Source: Calamus simplicifolius
Taxonomy: Eukaryota; Streptophyta; Magnoliopsida; Arecales; Arecaceae
Length of the DNA stretch: 64,000 nucleotides
Assembly: GCA_900491605.1 (NCBI GenBank)
Contig: UESW01004767.1
Span: forward strand, 186,001-250,000
Reading direction: 5' to 3'
Under the pieces are notes generated by a model. That model was given only the letters and a program-made list of their open reading frames with translations. It made no database searches and had not been told where the DNA came from. The position numbers and the translations under genes were made by a program. Below, in pieces: positions 49,555 to 62,847 of the stretch (positions are counted from its first letter, which is position 1; every line of letters starts with the position of its first letter).

Positions 49555-49788
49555 TCAGTGCCCGTCCTTGCCACAGAAGTGACACTTCCCTTTGGCTAAT
49601 TTGTTTTTCTTAATGCCCTTATTTAGTTTAGTCGCTTTGGCCTTTTGGACCTTATTTTTCTTTGGCTGCTTCTTACGAGCGCCAGAGGACTCCACAATCA
49701 TAACTTGCCTCTTTTCTTTCTTAATGTTGGACTCGGCATTCGTCAGTATATTTACGAGCTCAAGTAGAGATGCCTCTAACTTGTTCAT
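49555..49788 (-). pseudogene. Copia gag zinc knuckle region
   Basis: A Lys-rich stretch ends with CHFCGKDGH, the start of a CCHC knuckle of a copia gag nucleocapsid. The preceding gag continues to about 50330 with a NILESNK-like N-terminus and several stops. Confidence 0.82.
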
Positions 49789-51998
49789 GTTGAAATTAAG
49801 AATAAACTACGAATAGCTAGGAGGTAGTGACTGTAGAACCAAGTCAACACTCAGTTCATGATCCATCACAAAACCCAATCGTGCCAACTTCTTAATCAGA
49901 TTGATCATTTTCAGTACGTGGGCACCCACTGATAAATCTTCAGTCATTTTGCACTGAAACAGCTCTCTAGAGGTCTAAAAACCTCTCATAGTGAAACTGT
50001 GCACCAAACAACTCTTGCAGGTGCATCAACATCTCCTGAGCATTCATATGCTCATACTGTTTCTGAATATCAGGTGACATCGAGGCCAACATCAAACATG
50101 TGGCCATTTCTTCAGCATCTTTATACCGGTTGTATGCCACATGAACCTCAGTCGGAGCATCCGTTGGTGGGACCTCCGGTGCAACCTCATCAAGGATAAG
50201 AAAAAAAATTTTGGATCGAAGAATGATCCTTAAATTCCTTAGCCAATCAGGAAAGTTGAGTCCAGTCGATTTGTTGGATTCTAAAATATTCCTAAGTTGA
50301 TGTTTACACTCATGATTTTTTTGATAACCTACATAAAATTAGATGAGTCAATTGCTATGAATACTAATCACCGACTTAATATGGTAATTTTAAGATTTTT
50401 AATTAAGTTGGTTTTTTTACTATTTTATCAAGCTTAATAGCCCTCTCTATTAATCTCAAGAAATTGGCATTCAATTTTCCTTAGTGGGCTAGGATCCTTA
50501 TTCGAATTACCTTGACCTTGGCTTTAGCACAACAAATCTCGGTAAGCCAAATTTGGTAGATTATCATTAATCACATCTAATGTGTCTCCTAAATCATTTA
50601 AGGGACATTGCCTTGTCAATCATATCCATATGTGATCATCCTAAAGTTTGCCTCTAAATTAGATTGACCCTGACTTTGTCAATTATGCCAGCTAATCTAG
50701 TTAAGTCAACCCATTGTTCCATAATCAACTCCTCATAAGTACACTCGACCTCAGCTTTGGCATGACAAATCTCATGATCTAATGATTTTGTATCATGTGA
50801 ACAATGGAAGGCTAATAACCTATATTCGTGGAGGGATTTAGCGCATATAGGTTCCATCATACATGTACAATATTTGTACTATGTTAGGTTACATATCCTA
50901 TATATAGATTTTAGATCAATCTTTATTAACATAAAAAAATATATTATAAGATCAAATCTTATGATTGTGATTTGTAATCAAATTAGGATCCCTGACCACT
51001 ATCTAATTTAGGAACCCTAATCATGTGACCAAATCAATTGCTCCTATCCTGATTAACTTACTATCTAATTAATTAAGAGCTTTCCTAAACAATGGCCAGA
51101 TTAGCTGATCAATGGGGTCCTATTTAGCATACCTTTGATCCCATTGAATGGGTTTTCTTAGGCAGCGAATGGATCAATTAAAAACTATGATCACACTTTT
51201 CTTAGACACCAATGTAGGTAAGCCTAATTGATTAGACCAATTGTGGGATCATTGGATCAAGCAATGATGTGGTTAAATCTAAGTTTCCTAAATCTTTATC
51301 ATCTATTATTACATTTTATGATAAGTTAAGATAGTGATCATGTTAGGATATTATGATAAGAATTCTTAAATTAAATTTCAAAATTTAAATTTTAAATTTT
51401 CTTATCATTTAATTACATGTTATGACATGTCAGTTTCACATCCCATGTAAATCCTAATGTCTTTAACAACCTAACAGATTATGTCATGATAAGATTTTAG
51501 ATTAAAATTTTAAATTTCATATGATTACATTTAATCACAATCTTATCATGATAAATATAAAATAAGTTTTCTATGTTTACTATTCATTATCATATAAATA
51601 TCAGATCTTAATCATATGTTGAAATTAAATTCTAAAATGATTTCTAGGATTTTAGCATAGTATCTATCATGCATAAATAATAATTACTATTTTAACATAA
51701 CACAGATATGATTAAAACTAAATTAATTATTATTTATTATCATATAATAAATCTTTATCTCTGATCATATATCAAAGTACTTATTTTAATATATAATGAA
51801 CATGCATAAATCTAAATAATATTATTTATTATTAAATAATAAATATTTTATTTTATTTTAGATTTATTATCAACATATAAAAATAATTTAGGATTTTAAT
51901 ATTCATAAGAGGTATGATAAAAACTCATATTATCAATCAGATTGACTCAAGTATTTCAGATTAATGAATCTGTAGCCTAAGGAGGCTTTGATACCACT

Positions 51999-53952
51999 TG
52001 TTGGAAATTATGTATGCAAGACATGAATCAAATTCATGAAAATGCAATGAAAGATAAAATATAAAATTCTCATATGTTTAAGATCCTCAGGAACAGATTC
52101 ATTAAATTAAAAATAAAATCTAAAATATTAGATTTATTAATACCTGAGTCCTTTATCGATGTAGAAAAGGATGAAACTGGTGAATCCTCTATCACTAACT
52201 GTCCATGCATCCGGCCTTTAACGATGATCCACGTAGAGAAGAGTGGATGAAGACCTTCAAGGTATGAAGATGACACTTAGGGAGAGAAGGGTGCTAGCGT
52301 CTCTTGAATCTCCTTCTTGAGTTTTAAACCAGAAGATCTCTCCGTAAGTCTAAAGATCTACCATGCCAAAAGAGGAAGAGAAAGAAGCATATTAATAGAG
52401 AAAGGGAGAGAAAGAGACGTCCCATCTCATGGGAACCTTAATCCAAGGGAGAGGAAGAGACTCGCAACCTTAATCCAAAGAAGAGGAAGAGACCCCCTTT
52501 CTCATAGTAACGTTAATCCAAGAAAGAGGAAGAGACTCCATCCATCATCCATGTGTTAAAATCTTAGCCCTTGAAATTAGGAATTAGTTGTCTCATAACT
52601 ACATGCCCCCAATCTGGACGTGTTCACCATCGAACCGTAGAGATTCATCATGCCCTATCTTATGGGCATGAATCCTTCTTCATATGGCTAAGATTTGTCA
52701 TCTATACCCAATAATCAGAGCCATCCATCACATGAATAAGCCAAATTTGGATATCCAATTATTTGTTCATCGTATGCACAAATTATCTCTCCCTAAAATT
52801 TCTTTCATATCCTTTATTATTTTATCTTCTTAAATTGGATCTTACCCAATTATTTAATTGGTCATCTTATCTGAATTAAATCTAATTTAATTTCCATTTT
52901 AATTCATCCAAATTCTCTTAATGCATGTGACCCATTAGGCCCTTTAACATATTGGCAATAATCATGTCCTAATCAATGATTCTAGAAATGATTAGAAAAC
53001 TCTTTGTCCAAGTCAACAACATGATTATAGATCATGAGAGGCCTCTAGCAAAGCATCATGACCACCCAAGTGCTAAGGGTTTTGTTGACGTGACCATCAA
53101 CAACATCTGTCCATGATAGTTACCGTATGATTCAATCCCTTCGTCATATATCTCAGATCAATCAGTGTATGGAATGTGTCAACCCTGTAATTGATCTTTG
53201 TTTACTTGATCTCAGAAAAATTGACTCATATGAATTAGAACTTCAAAACCATTTCGAATTCTAACTCAACCTTGCAAGGATTTAACAGTCAATTTAATCT
53301 ATCAAGTGGTCGTGGGATATAACCCTTTCTATCAAGGGAGACGAATCCTGTCTTGATCAAACACCATCTTCATATGCTTCATGTCATACCCAACCGACAC
53401 CATATTTGCCACCCATGGCTAGAGCGATGTTTGGATATCGTCAAAGTATGACATTCTATACATGAGATGCAATGAAGATCTCAAGTTAAAGGATCACTCA
53501 CACCACCCTCATTAAAGATCAACCATCAACACTATATAGAATATCCATATGTGATCTCTATACGGGTCATCAAATGCATCGTTACAATAACGAGCATCCA
53601 CATACCTATCCAAGTATCTTCATACTTCAGCTTGTGAAATCAGCTGCTCACCCTAAGGGTAGGATATGCAATGTGTGCTAGTCTCACGGTATTCGATGGT
53701 GTCCAGTACCATCTACATCGACTAAAAAATTTAAAGAATTAAACCATAACATGCAATTTGGATCTCACAATTTGTAATCTCTATTATAAATTTCATATGC
53801 ATGGTTCACATTTTTTGGACTTTATTTCATAGATAAATATATCAAATATATAATAAAAACATCTGGATAGATAAAAAAACCATTTTTATTTGATTTGTAT
53901 TCATAAAATATATAGCATCCAATCTGATTGGATCTAGGGCATACACTAACAC
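51999..53952 (-). repeat. 5' LTR of the copia element
   Basis: Reading the minus strand it starts TGTTAGTGTATGCCC and ends TTTCCAACA, 1,954 bp, next to the iMet primer site. It contains three copies of a 30-43 bp repeat with 'ttaatccaa-gaggaagagac' between about 52434 and 52540. Confidence 0.82.
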
Positions 53953-56046
53953 TTCATGGAGAGGTGCAGAATAGAGATTACTGCTCCAAAGGACATTTGC
54001 CCAGGCCATTCGAGGATTGTATTATATGGTGACCGAAGCTTAGTCACAAGAAAGTCCATGGGGATGGTCGTGTGCGGGGCCATTCACCGGCCTGGACCAT
54101 CAAAGTGGTTATGCCTTCTGGTATGATAACATCGTCGGTGAACCCATCAAGGTGGAGTCTACCATCCGAAGGTTTTCTGTTCTCAAACCCATTCTCACAA
54201 AGGCATCAAAGTAGAGAACATTAACAGAGCTTCCACTATCGACAAGGACTCAATGTACATCATAGTTTTGTATATTTAAAGATACAATGAGTGCATCATC
54301 ATGGGGATATTGTATCCCTTGGAGATCCTTTTCTAAGAATGTGAGTTCCTCACACTAGACTTTCTTAGATGGAGGCAATTCCTCGTCTGACCGACTATTG
54401 GATAAGCCGACCATGGTGATCCTGTGCATGTTGCCGGCAGTCAGCGGATTCGGCAGGGGTTGTTGTCAAAGCTTGGATGGATGCTTGCTCTAGCGTCTAC
54501 CTTCAGAGGTCCTCTATAGCATTCAAGCCTTTCTTGGAAGATTAGCTGCTCGATCTTCTGTCTGAGCTGCTAACATTCCTCGGTATCATACCCATGGTCG
54601 CGATGATACTGGCAGTATTTGGTCATATCTCTCCGGGTTGGATTCCCTGGAGAGGCTTTGATCGAGGGAGATGATGCTCTATCTCCATCAAGATTTGAGC
54701 CTGGGGTGCAATAAGAGGAGTAAATCGATTAAACCTCCGCACTGGGCTCCTAGAGCGCTACCTAGGTGGTGGAGCCCTTTATCGGTGCGGGCTCACAGGG
54801 TGAGTCGGTCGGCTTTTGTCCGAGCTATTCTTATCCTTCTTTTGATTGCTTAGCTCGTGTCGACCTTCGGGACTCTTTCATCCTAGCGTATTTATCCGCC
54901 AAGGCCATTATATCGGAGAACTTTGCAGGTAGTTTACCTCCAACATCAGATAGAAGTCTCCCTCTTTTAGTACTTTGCCTACAAGGGCGGATATGGCCAC
55001 CTTATGGTTGATATAGTCAATCTCCAACATGGCCATATTAAAATGGCCCAAGAAGTTCTTCAGGGACTCCCCCTCCCATTGTTTCAGCTCGGAGAGGAAA
55101 TCTGACCTTCGTTGATAGCGTGGCTACTGATGAATTGGTTAGTAAAAGATCGGCCAAGCTCGTTAAAAGAGTCAATGAAGTTCAGCTTTAATGTTCCGAA
55201 CCATACTTTGGCGAGTCTCCTAAGAGTTGAGGGGAAGGCCTGACACAAGATTGCATATGAAGCTCCATGGAACAACATGATCGATCGAAAGCTACTCAGA
55301 TGTCATCCGGGTCTGTTGTCTCGTTATATGGCTCAATGGCAAAGAGCTTGATATGCGGTGAGATAGCTTTCGCTCATATTCCTCCTGGTGAAGGGTGGAC
55401 CTTGCTCCATCCGAAACTCTGGTTGGAAGGCGTGCTTTATAGCATCTAATTTCAGGCGCATCTCCTGGATCTTCTGATCAAACATCTCATTTTGGATGGA
55501 CGAAAGGCTGGGCAGGGAGACCAACGTCTTGGTATCGAATTGTGATGAGAAGAAATTGGAGACAAGGAGCGGGCTCGGCGAGGCCGAGGGAACCCCTATC
55601 TCTGGCTTTTGGTGAAATAGACTCCATTTCCTCCATCTCATGACCGGGTTGCTATGGGAGACTCATAGCCTCAAACTGGTTAGGTGGAGAAGCTGTCGGT
55701 TTGAGCCGGTGCAGCTGCTCCACCAAGATGTGCTGATTGGGCGCAGTCGAAAGAGGGATTCTTTGGAGTCCCTGCACTAGCTGCGCTAATGCCTGAAGTG
55801 TTGGACCAACATACTGAATTGGTCGTATATAACGGGAGCCACGAGTGAAGGCAGAGCTTCAGGCTAGGGTGGTTGTGAGAATGTTGTATTCAGTGATGGT
55901 TCGAGCCTTTGAGAGGTGGCCTGATCGAGGGCATCTACTATCGCCCTTTTGCTGTTTACCATTCTGAATGGTATTCCTTTCTTTCAAACCTTTTCTCCTA
56001 GGATTTCAAGTTATGGGGACTTGAGGCCCTTCTTCTAGCGCCAATT
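53953..56046 (-). mobile_element. Tat-type Ty3/gypsy gag-protease remnant
   Basis: On the minus strand a primer site (TTGGCGCTAGAAGAAGG, about 56025-56045) follows an LTR end. A gag with LCQAFPSTLRRLAKVWF (55084-55278) comes next, then a zinc-knuckle-like YCQYHRDHGYDTEEC near 54560-54620, and a protease with LVDSGSSVNVLYFDAF near 54190-54240. This order and these motifs fit the Tat/Retand branch. Coding sequence stops at 53953, directly against the copia LTR. Many stops are present. Confidence 0.8.
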
Positions 56047-56800
56047 TGTTGCTGTTGATTTTCATTCTCTGACTTAGGCACGAGTGGCAGGCATGTCTAG
56101 ATCCGGATAGCATTCTTTCATCCGTGAGGACCTGCAAAAGAGCATCCTATTGCAGGGAAGGAAATATGAGCGATCCTCGTGAATGACCCTCCGACATCCA
56201 AGTCAGTGGATAATCTTCAGCTCCAGATAATGAGAAGAAGTTCTAGAAAGAAGAGGAGGAGTTCTCACAAAATTGCTCCATCTTTCTGGGGCTTTTAGGG
56301 CTCGATATTTAAAGGGAGAGGATCTGGTAAGCGGTTACCTGATTTTCGGAGAGTTATTGTGAAAGTTCGGCGATGATAAGGCCGAATTGTCGTATACCTT
56401 ATCGGGGGATTCATAATTCCGCAGATCATAAAAAGGGAAGCCTCCGTTTCCATTTATGGGGGACTACTTTGGGAAGAAGTTTCGAGATCCTTGTTATTTC
56501 ATGATCTGATGGTCGAGATATTCGGTGCGGATCGATAGTCGGCTAAAGAGGAGGGTCAGTCGGGTGGCTTTCGATTGTTAGGTTCGATCGCTTTGGCTCG
56601 GAGCGAGACTCAGTGAGGCTGAAGGTCGGTCAGCTGAGGTTCGGTTGCTCTGGCTCGGGAGCGATACTCGGTGAGGTTGAAGGTCGGTCAGCTGAGGTTC
56701 AATTGGCAAAGCTCAATCTAGCAAGGCTCGGACAACAATAGCAAGGCAGAAGTTGATGAGCATCCTTCGATTTTTAAAGATTGATCATAGTTCCATGTGG
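56047..56800 (-). repeat. LTR of the Tat-type gypsy remnant (outer end not determined)
   Basis: In plus orientation it opens TGTTGCTGTTGATTTT beside the primer site. The far end is uncertain, somewhere between about 56760 and 56950. It contains a 57-58 bp tandem duplication (56581-56637 and 56638-56695) sharing 'tggctcgg-gcga' and 'aaggtcggtcagctgaggtt'. Confidence 0.65.
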
Positions 56801-57046
56801 GCCCAATCTAGCTATCCATGTCACCATTTTCTTCGGAGACTTTTTACCCCGCATCAAAGATCAAATTAGCCATCCACGTGCAAAAGACCTGCCAAAAGGC
56901 TTACATTTAGTACACATTGACTCATGACACTGATTCTCATTTCTTTCCTTCACGTGTTACACGTGTGAAAGAGGAGAACTGAGCCCCACAGGTTCCAAAA
57001 TACATTTGCAGTACCTAAAGAAAGTTTGAAACTATACAAAGCTCGC

Positions 57047-59441
57047 TCAAATCATGTTAGAAAGTATACCCACACCATGATGAGCTGAATTAGGAGAATG
57101 GGAGGGAGAGTTGGAAGGAAAAGACGCTTGAGAGGAAGGGGGAGGATCATCTGTAGAGGTGGTAAAGCTCCATGGCTTCCGAACAACGAAAGGTACAATG
57201 TCTTCCAGCAGGCCTTGTGGGCACTGCGCAATATTGTCTTCCAGAAGCTCGTGTCGTATGCCTTTCTCTGAGACCACCGGATCAGGTAGAGCATCTCTAA
57301 GGATCAAAAGCTGCTGCTGTTGCTGCTGCATGGTTGACACTTCCGGCATCACGGGTCTCTCGTCTGCTGGTTTCTCTGGTAGTCCTTCGGCATGTTGGAC
57401 CTTGGGCTTCTTTGGCACATGAAGACTAGTGGCACGGTTGCCCTCTGATCGGGGCAAGAAGAAATGAGAATAGGCATAGTGGAGGTGGAGGCCTTCGTAG
57501 TTGATGATCAGCATCTCTGGATCTTCCGTCGATTTCTCTACTTGCTTCTTAGCGTTGCAGCGAGGGGTGGTGCACCTATAGTAACTCCTGCTTGCCAAAG
57601 AAACAAGGGAAAATCTCTTAGCACGTACAGCAAAAGCCCAAGTGCACCGCTGCCCAATTAATAATCTATCACGTACCGAGTGGGTTCGTATGGTTTTAAA
57701 TGCTTTAGTACAAGTTAATTGACAGAATATAAATATAAAATATATATTTTTTTAAAAGATGATACAATCTTTTTCTTTTCATACGGCAACATCCTCGATA
57801 TAAATTAAATAGAAAGCTACTGGTGCTATAGAAATGACTTCATACTATAACAACACTTTTTTTTATCGTCGTTCTCTAAATAATTTTAATTAATTAATTA
57901 ATTATTAAAGCATAGCAGAACATGGGAGCAGGTATGCATGAATCATGGTTGCTCGGTTGCCCTTTCAAATTTCAAAAATAACCCAACACGTGGCAGGTCC
58001 TTCCAGAAAGTTTTGTGTTGGGATTGCGACATTGAGCTACCAATCTTCAGCACAACTTGGTGATGTCTCGCTTCATGGCTATCTAATTAAATGCAAGGTC
58101 TGCTAGTGTTTATGATGAATTCAATTCATTTAGGCTTCGGGTGCATGTTGGTCAGTTCTGGTGGTGGGGAAGCATGCATTTTATTGGCGGCCCTTAAATG
58201 GCTCGTTGAATGGCTTGAAAGTTGACGACCATATCGTCCTTTCCGATCTAATTGATGGGAATAGAGTGCTGTTATGTCTATCCAAAACCACCAGGTGGCG
58301 GCCGGAAGCGTATTTATGGGTCACATCCAAATATAGGAGCAAAATATGATGGCCATAGCTATAAGATAGGGAAGCCATGCTACGGTGTCACACCAACTTT
58401 CTCAAACTTTTGAACTTCTCAAAATATAGTTTTTAACTTTGTAAGATCGTGGCGTGTCAGAGATCAGAATTTAGGGTGCAGAGGAGAGGAAGAGATTGGG
58501 AGTCTTTTTCCATGCGTCAGACTATATTAAATTCAGGGAAGCCAGGTCGTTGGAAACTGTGTCATTATATCTCAGAGCTAAACCAAACCTTTTCCATTGA
58601 TATTAGATGATCGTTGCCAATGCGAGGTATTCGACTATTCCGGCTTGCTAGGAGACAGGGAATTGATATGGAAAACTGACAGATGCGACTGGTTTTATTT
58701 ACGTACCGTGCTTGTACGTTCGGTTCATACCAAGATGGTGAGAAAGTTAAAACGAATTAAACCCCACAACTGATTTGACTTCTAGCTTAGCATTCAAAGA
58801 ATCCGGATGAAGCCACTCTCGCCAAGGAGTGGGTTCGAAAGCAAAAGATTTTAGCTCGTGGCGAAAATAATATGATGCCTCGCGATCGAGTCGCCTTCTT
58901 TTGGTAGCAAACATGGTGAGAAAATTTCTATTGGCACGAGAAATGGACCTGGGGTTGGGGCTGTTCTTGATAGATTTCTGACCGTACTTCCTCCACTTAT
59001 AGCCATCATCTACGAGACCATTCGCAGAGCTCTTGATCCTTACGGTGTACTTGTTCTCCATTTTACCTCCTGATCCTTTCTGTGGGAACGAAACCCTGCA
59101 GTAAAGACGAGTAAATAATAAAGCAAGCGATCTTTTTGAGAGAGAGAGAGAGAGAGAGAGAGAACACAAGCCTAGTGAACGTACACAGCTTGAGAACCAG
59201 TGGGACAGTGCTGGAAGCTCATGGAGAGTGCACTCTCGATGTCTCCGATCGTTGGGCCAGAGTAAACCGATGAGATGAGCTTGTTGATTACGGACTTTTG
59301 ACGAGAATCTTGGTTAGATTCCGGGGCCTCAGGTGGGGCGAAGAGAGGCGAGTCGTCGTCGTCGTCGTCGAGGAGCTCATGGATGAGTTCCTCTACTGAC
59401 CCGTCAAACCAGTTGGCCTCTGGTTCATCAACTTCTTCCAT
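57047..59441 (-). CDS. WRKY transcription factor, group IIc-like (WRKY49-type), 3 exons
   Basis: Exons: 59185-59441, 58949-59095, 57047-57587, giving 945 nt and 314 residues in one frame. The first-exon donor is GT|GTACGT (not the earlier GTGTACG) because only that restores phase. Exon 1 encodes an acidic N-terminus with six Asp. Exon 2 carries DDGYKWRKYGQKSIKNSPNP, with the DNA-binding heptad at about residues 120-126. Exon 3 completes the zinc finger C-X4-C-X23-H-X-H (Cys at about 140 and 145, His at 169 and 171), then a Gln run and a Ser/Pro-rich tail that may activate transcription. The intron splitting the WRKY domain lies at the conserved Pro-Arg position. It should bind W-boxes in the nucleus. 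Assignment to WRKY49 is by overall look; the single-domain group IIc-like form is firmer. Intron 2 (1.36 kb) has no recognised element. Confidence 0.93.
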
Positions 59442-61657
59442 GAAGATTGATGAAAAATAGTTTGCTTTGGAGAGGAGGATGGATGGATTAATTCAAGAGG
59501 AGTGTAGAGCGAGCAGCACGGGAAGTAAAAAGAGGAGCAGAGCTCTCACCAAATAAATCAAAGGCTATAGCTCGGAGAGTTGCCATGTTTAAAGGCCAAT
59601 ATACCCTTACGTGATTTCTAAATCTCTTTTTTTTTTTTTTTTTTTAATTGCATGAAAACTTGGCTTTTTTTTCTGGCTCCAATGAGACATGGCACGTGAC
59701 CTCAAGTGGACCAAAACCACCCGACCAGTTTCATGAAAGAGACAGAACCACCAGGCCGGACTGCCCAAACGAATGAAGAAGTCAACCAGGAATATCTCAT
59801 TGGATGTTACGTTGAAGCAAATGGATGCGATGGTTACTAGTTGGCAGGGATGGGAAGAAGAAGTAGAAAAGCCTATAAATATTTTCCTTTATCCTTGAGC
59901 TGCATTCCGATGACTGTTTCCTAAACCTAGTGCAAGGGCAAACATGTGTCTCTTTCTCACCAAGAAACCACCCGCTAAAGAGAGGAAATGCCTCTAGCAA
60001 TTAAATCCTCCCACCTAACCATTCTCTTCCTCCCCACCAGCAGCAATTAATTCCTTCAACTTCTCAACTAGAGGTTTTGCTCACTCTGTTAACGAATTTA
60101 GCTTTCCAAAGAACTCTCCTACTGGATAGAAGTTCAGAAAATGAAGCTTATGAAAACTAATTAAGGATTGTCATGCGTCATGACCATTACATCTAGGATA
60201 AGCAAATTGTTGGAGATAATAAATCTTGAGAAAGACTCCAAATCTAATGAATATAATAATATAATATAAATAGAAGATTAAACTGGCTTACCAAGAATCT
60301 GATTGAATTAGCTTATAATGAAAACGATGGAAGAAAATAGCTCGGGTTAGGTACTATCCTAAGGTAAATTTCTGACCCTCATGCTGGCAATATCAGAAAT
60401 TCTATCTCAATATACCTAGCAGTAGAGACTCAAAATAAAATTATAAAAAGAGAAAAACTCAGAGAAAAGAAGAATCATTTAATTCTTGAAGAGAGGGAGA
60501 AATTCCAGTAAAATTTTTTTTATTGATTGAAAGAGAAATAATATTGAGTCTGAATAATCCGTACATCATCTTTAAGTATTACAATTTTATGAAATTCTAA
60601 ACAATCTCAATCTTATATCCTAATTGCACTGATGGAGACCCAACTAATAAAGTTTTTTCTAATATCAAGAACATGCTGCACATTTCGAAGGATTATAATT
60701 TTTCCTAGAGTAAACTTCCTTCGGGACATTGTAAATTTAAGGATTGAACTTAAGATACGAGATATGCAAGCCTCATCAATTGTCTATCATTTCTATTAAA
60801 AAAATTTAAATATTAAATAATTAATAAATATTATATATATTTATTAAATATAATATAAAATATAGTTATTTAATATCAAATATGCGTTGAATAAAAAAAT
60901 TGATTTTGCTTTATAATTAAATTGGAATTGGGTCAATTAAATTGACTTAGTTTTGAGTTGATTTTAGAATAGGAATGGAACGGATTGCATTGGTTCTAAA
61001 CTTAAAATTTTGAGACTTATTTTGATTGGATCATTCTTTCGGCCGAATCCGAGATGGTGCTAAGGTCGCCATCGTTTCACCGCATGCTGTAAAAGGTACT
61101 TATTACAATTTCCACGTGGGTTGACCATTTTTTTTCCCCCTTCGTGGGGGTTGGGAAACGGATACTATCTTGGTGGGCCCCTATGTCCTCATGTGATGTA
61201 GAACATTGTAACAAGAGGAGACAAATTTTTTTTTTTATTTTAAACAAAGGGTAAAATGGATGGGTGGAGGTCAGCAGCTTGCTTGGAAGTTCAGAGCCCT
61301 ATTCTTCGTAGTCAATAACGTATGTCCGGCTCCACGGAATGCGACGGCGGGTCCCAATGCATGATAAATGGACAAGGCTGCATGGTCGCAAGAAAAAAAA
61401 GAAGAAGAAGAAGAAGAAGAAGAAGAAAAAAAAAAGAGAGCTCTTGGGGGAACCAAAGGTCAACCAATGGTGGTTCGGCGGCTGGAGAGGGCACGACCTC
61501 TTTGCCCTCTCGCTTCACACGCGGCCATCGGCATGGGGCCGTCGGACTTATCTGTCCTTCTTTCCAGAGAGGAAAATGCGACCGTAGTGTTTGAAATAAG
61601 AGAGAGAAAAAAAATATAGGAAATATTTTTTTTTATTTTTAAAAGTAATAACTATAA
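59442..61657. other. WRKY 5' flank and intergenic DNA
   Basis: 59442-59800 probably holds the WRKY promoter and 5' UTR. Around 60208 the sequence tgttggagataataaatc could begin an old LTR, but no second end or duplication was found. A (GAA)n run lies at about 61400-61427 and gives Lys/Arg-repeat shadow ORFs. No gene seen. Confidence 0.4.
59780..59785 (-). promoter_or_regulatory. Possible W-box upstream of the WRKY gene
   Basis: AGTCAA (TTGACT on the minus strand) lies about 340 bp upstream of the WRKY ATG. Auto- or cross-regulation by WRKY proteins is common, but a single 6-bp motif is weak evidence. Confidence 0.25.
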
Positions 61658-61930
61658 GATAGTGTTTAATAGCCCAAAAGCTATTACTGAATAAATGTAT
61701 GAAATAGCATTTATCCAAAGGATAACTGAGGGAATAAGTATTTTTTTTAAATTACAAGTCTGCCATCAAGGAATAACTTTAGTTATTCCTGGGTTCCTAG
61801 GGAATAAGTTCAGGGGATAACCCATAGTTAACCATAGGTTATCCCCTTTGATTAATTTTTTTTCAGACCTATTCCTTCTAGTTATAGCATTTGGGAATAA
61901 GGAGGGATATCCCCTATATCAAACACTAGC
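61658..61930. mobile_element. Harbinger-like MITE, copy A
   Basis: Starts GATAGTGTTTAATAGC and ends CTATATCAAACACTAGC, with TAA on both sides (61655-61657, 61931-61933). The inside is rich in GGGATA and TATCCC motifs. No coding capacity. Confidence 0.75.
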
Positions 61931-62020
61931 TAAGGGATAGTTAGGAATAAAGTTAACCAAAGGGATAATCCATGGTTAACCATGGTTAACCATGGGATAT
62001 CCCCTCAATTTATTCCCTAA

Positions 62021-62356
62021 GGTAGTGTTTGATAGGAAAAATATTATCCATGGATAAGTGTACGGGATAGAGTTTATCCCCTGGCTATCCCTAGGGATAT
62101 CCCTTGGCTATCCCATTGATCATATCAAATGCAAAAAGGTAAATCCATAGGATAACATTTTTTTACTCTTATTTGGAGGGATAACCAGCTATTCCTGCAT
62201 TCTCTAGGGAATAAATTGAGGGGATATCCCATGGTTAACCATAGATTATCCCTTTGGTTAACTTTATTCTCTGCTATCCCTTATTGTTATGGCTTTTGGG
62301 AATAAGAGGGGATATCCTTTGGATATGCCCTCTTATCCTCTATTTCAAACACTACC
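62021..62356. mobile_element. Harbinger-like MITE, copy B
   Basis: Starts GGTAGTGTTTGATAGG and ends CTATTTCAAACACTACC, flanked by TAA (62018-62020 and 62357-62359). Contains a subterminal ccatggttaacca-type palindrome. Confidence 0.85.
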
Positions 62357-62359
62357 TAA

Positions 62360-62661
62360 GGTAGTGTTTGAAAAAATATTATCCATGGATAAGTGTATGG
62401 GATAGAGTTTGTCCCCTGGCTATCCCTAGGGATATCCCTTGACTATCCCATTGATCATATCAAATGCAAAAAGGTAAATCCATAGAATAACTTTTTTTTT
62501 TTACTTTTATTTGGAGGGATAACCAGCTATTCCTGCATTCTCTAGGGAATAAATTGAGAGGATATCCCATGGTTAACCATGGATTATCCCTTTGGTTAAC
62601 TTTATTCCCAGCTATCCCTTATAGTTATGGCTTTTGGGAATATCCTATTTCAAACACTACC
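62360..62661. mobile_element. Harbinger-like MITE, copy C
   Basis: Starts GGTAGTGTTTG, ends TATTTCAAACACTACC, and shares the TAA at 62357-62359 with copy B; TAA follows at 62662-62664. It is closely similar to copy B, so the pair is recent relative to the rest. Confidence 0.85.
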
Positions 62662-62664
62662 TAA

Positions 62665-62847
62665 AGAATGCAGGAATAGCTGGTTATCCCTCCAAATAAG
62701 AGTAAAAAAAAAAGTTATCCTATGTATTTATTTTTTTGCATTTGATATGAGCAATGGGATAGCCAATGGATATCCCTAGGGATAGCCAGGGGACAAACTC
62801 TATCCCGTACACTTATCCATAGATAATATATTTTCTATCAAACTACC
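62665..62847. mobile_element. Partial Harbinger-like MITE, inverted, copy D
   Basis: Matches the reverse complement of the first half of copies B and C (gaatgcaggaatagctgg to ttatccatagataa). It ends TCTATCAAACTACC followed by TTA, with two bases lost from the inverted repeat. Confidence 0.75.

Larger units (their letters stand above)
48115..53952 (-). mobile_element. Ty1/copia retrotransposon, 3'-truncated
   Basis: On the minus strand the order is LTR (53952 down to 51999), primer site, gag (about 50330 to 49550), protease/integrase (about 49500 to 48200), then loss of homology before reverse transcriptase. The primer site TGGTATCAAAGC (about 51984-51996) follows the LTR and matches tRNA-iMet with one difference. 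Gag-integrase-RT order and the iMet primer identify Ty1/copia. No RT, RNase H or 3' LTR is found, so roughly the last half of pol is missing. Confidence 0.85.

Noticed and set aside
58161..58378. Overlapping ORFs on both strands in WRKY intron 2
   Set aside because: No recognisable domain, and the WRKY exons splice cleanly around them.
61312..61619. ORFs rich in Lys, Arg, Glu or Ser on both strands
   Set aside because: They come from the (GAA)n repeat, with no domain or codon pattern of a real gene.
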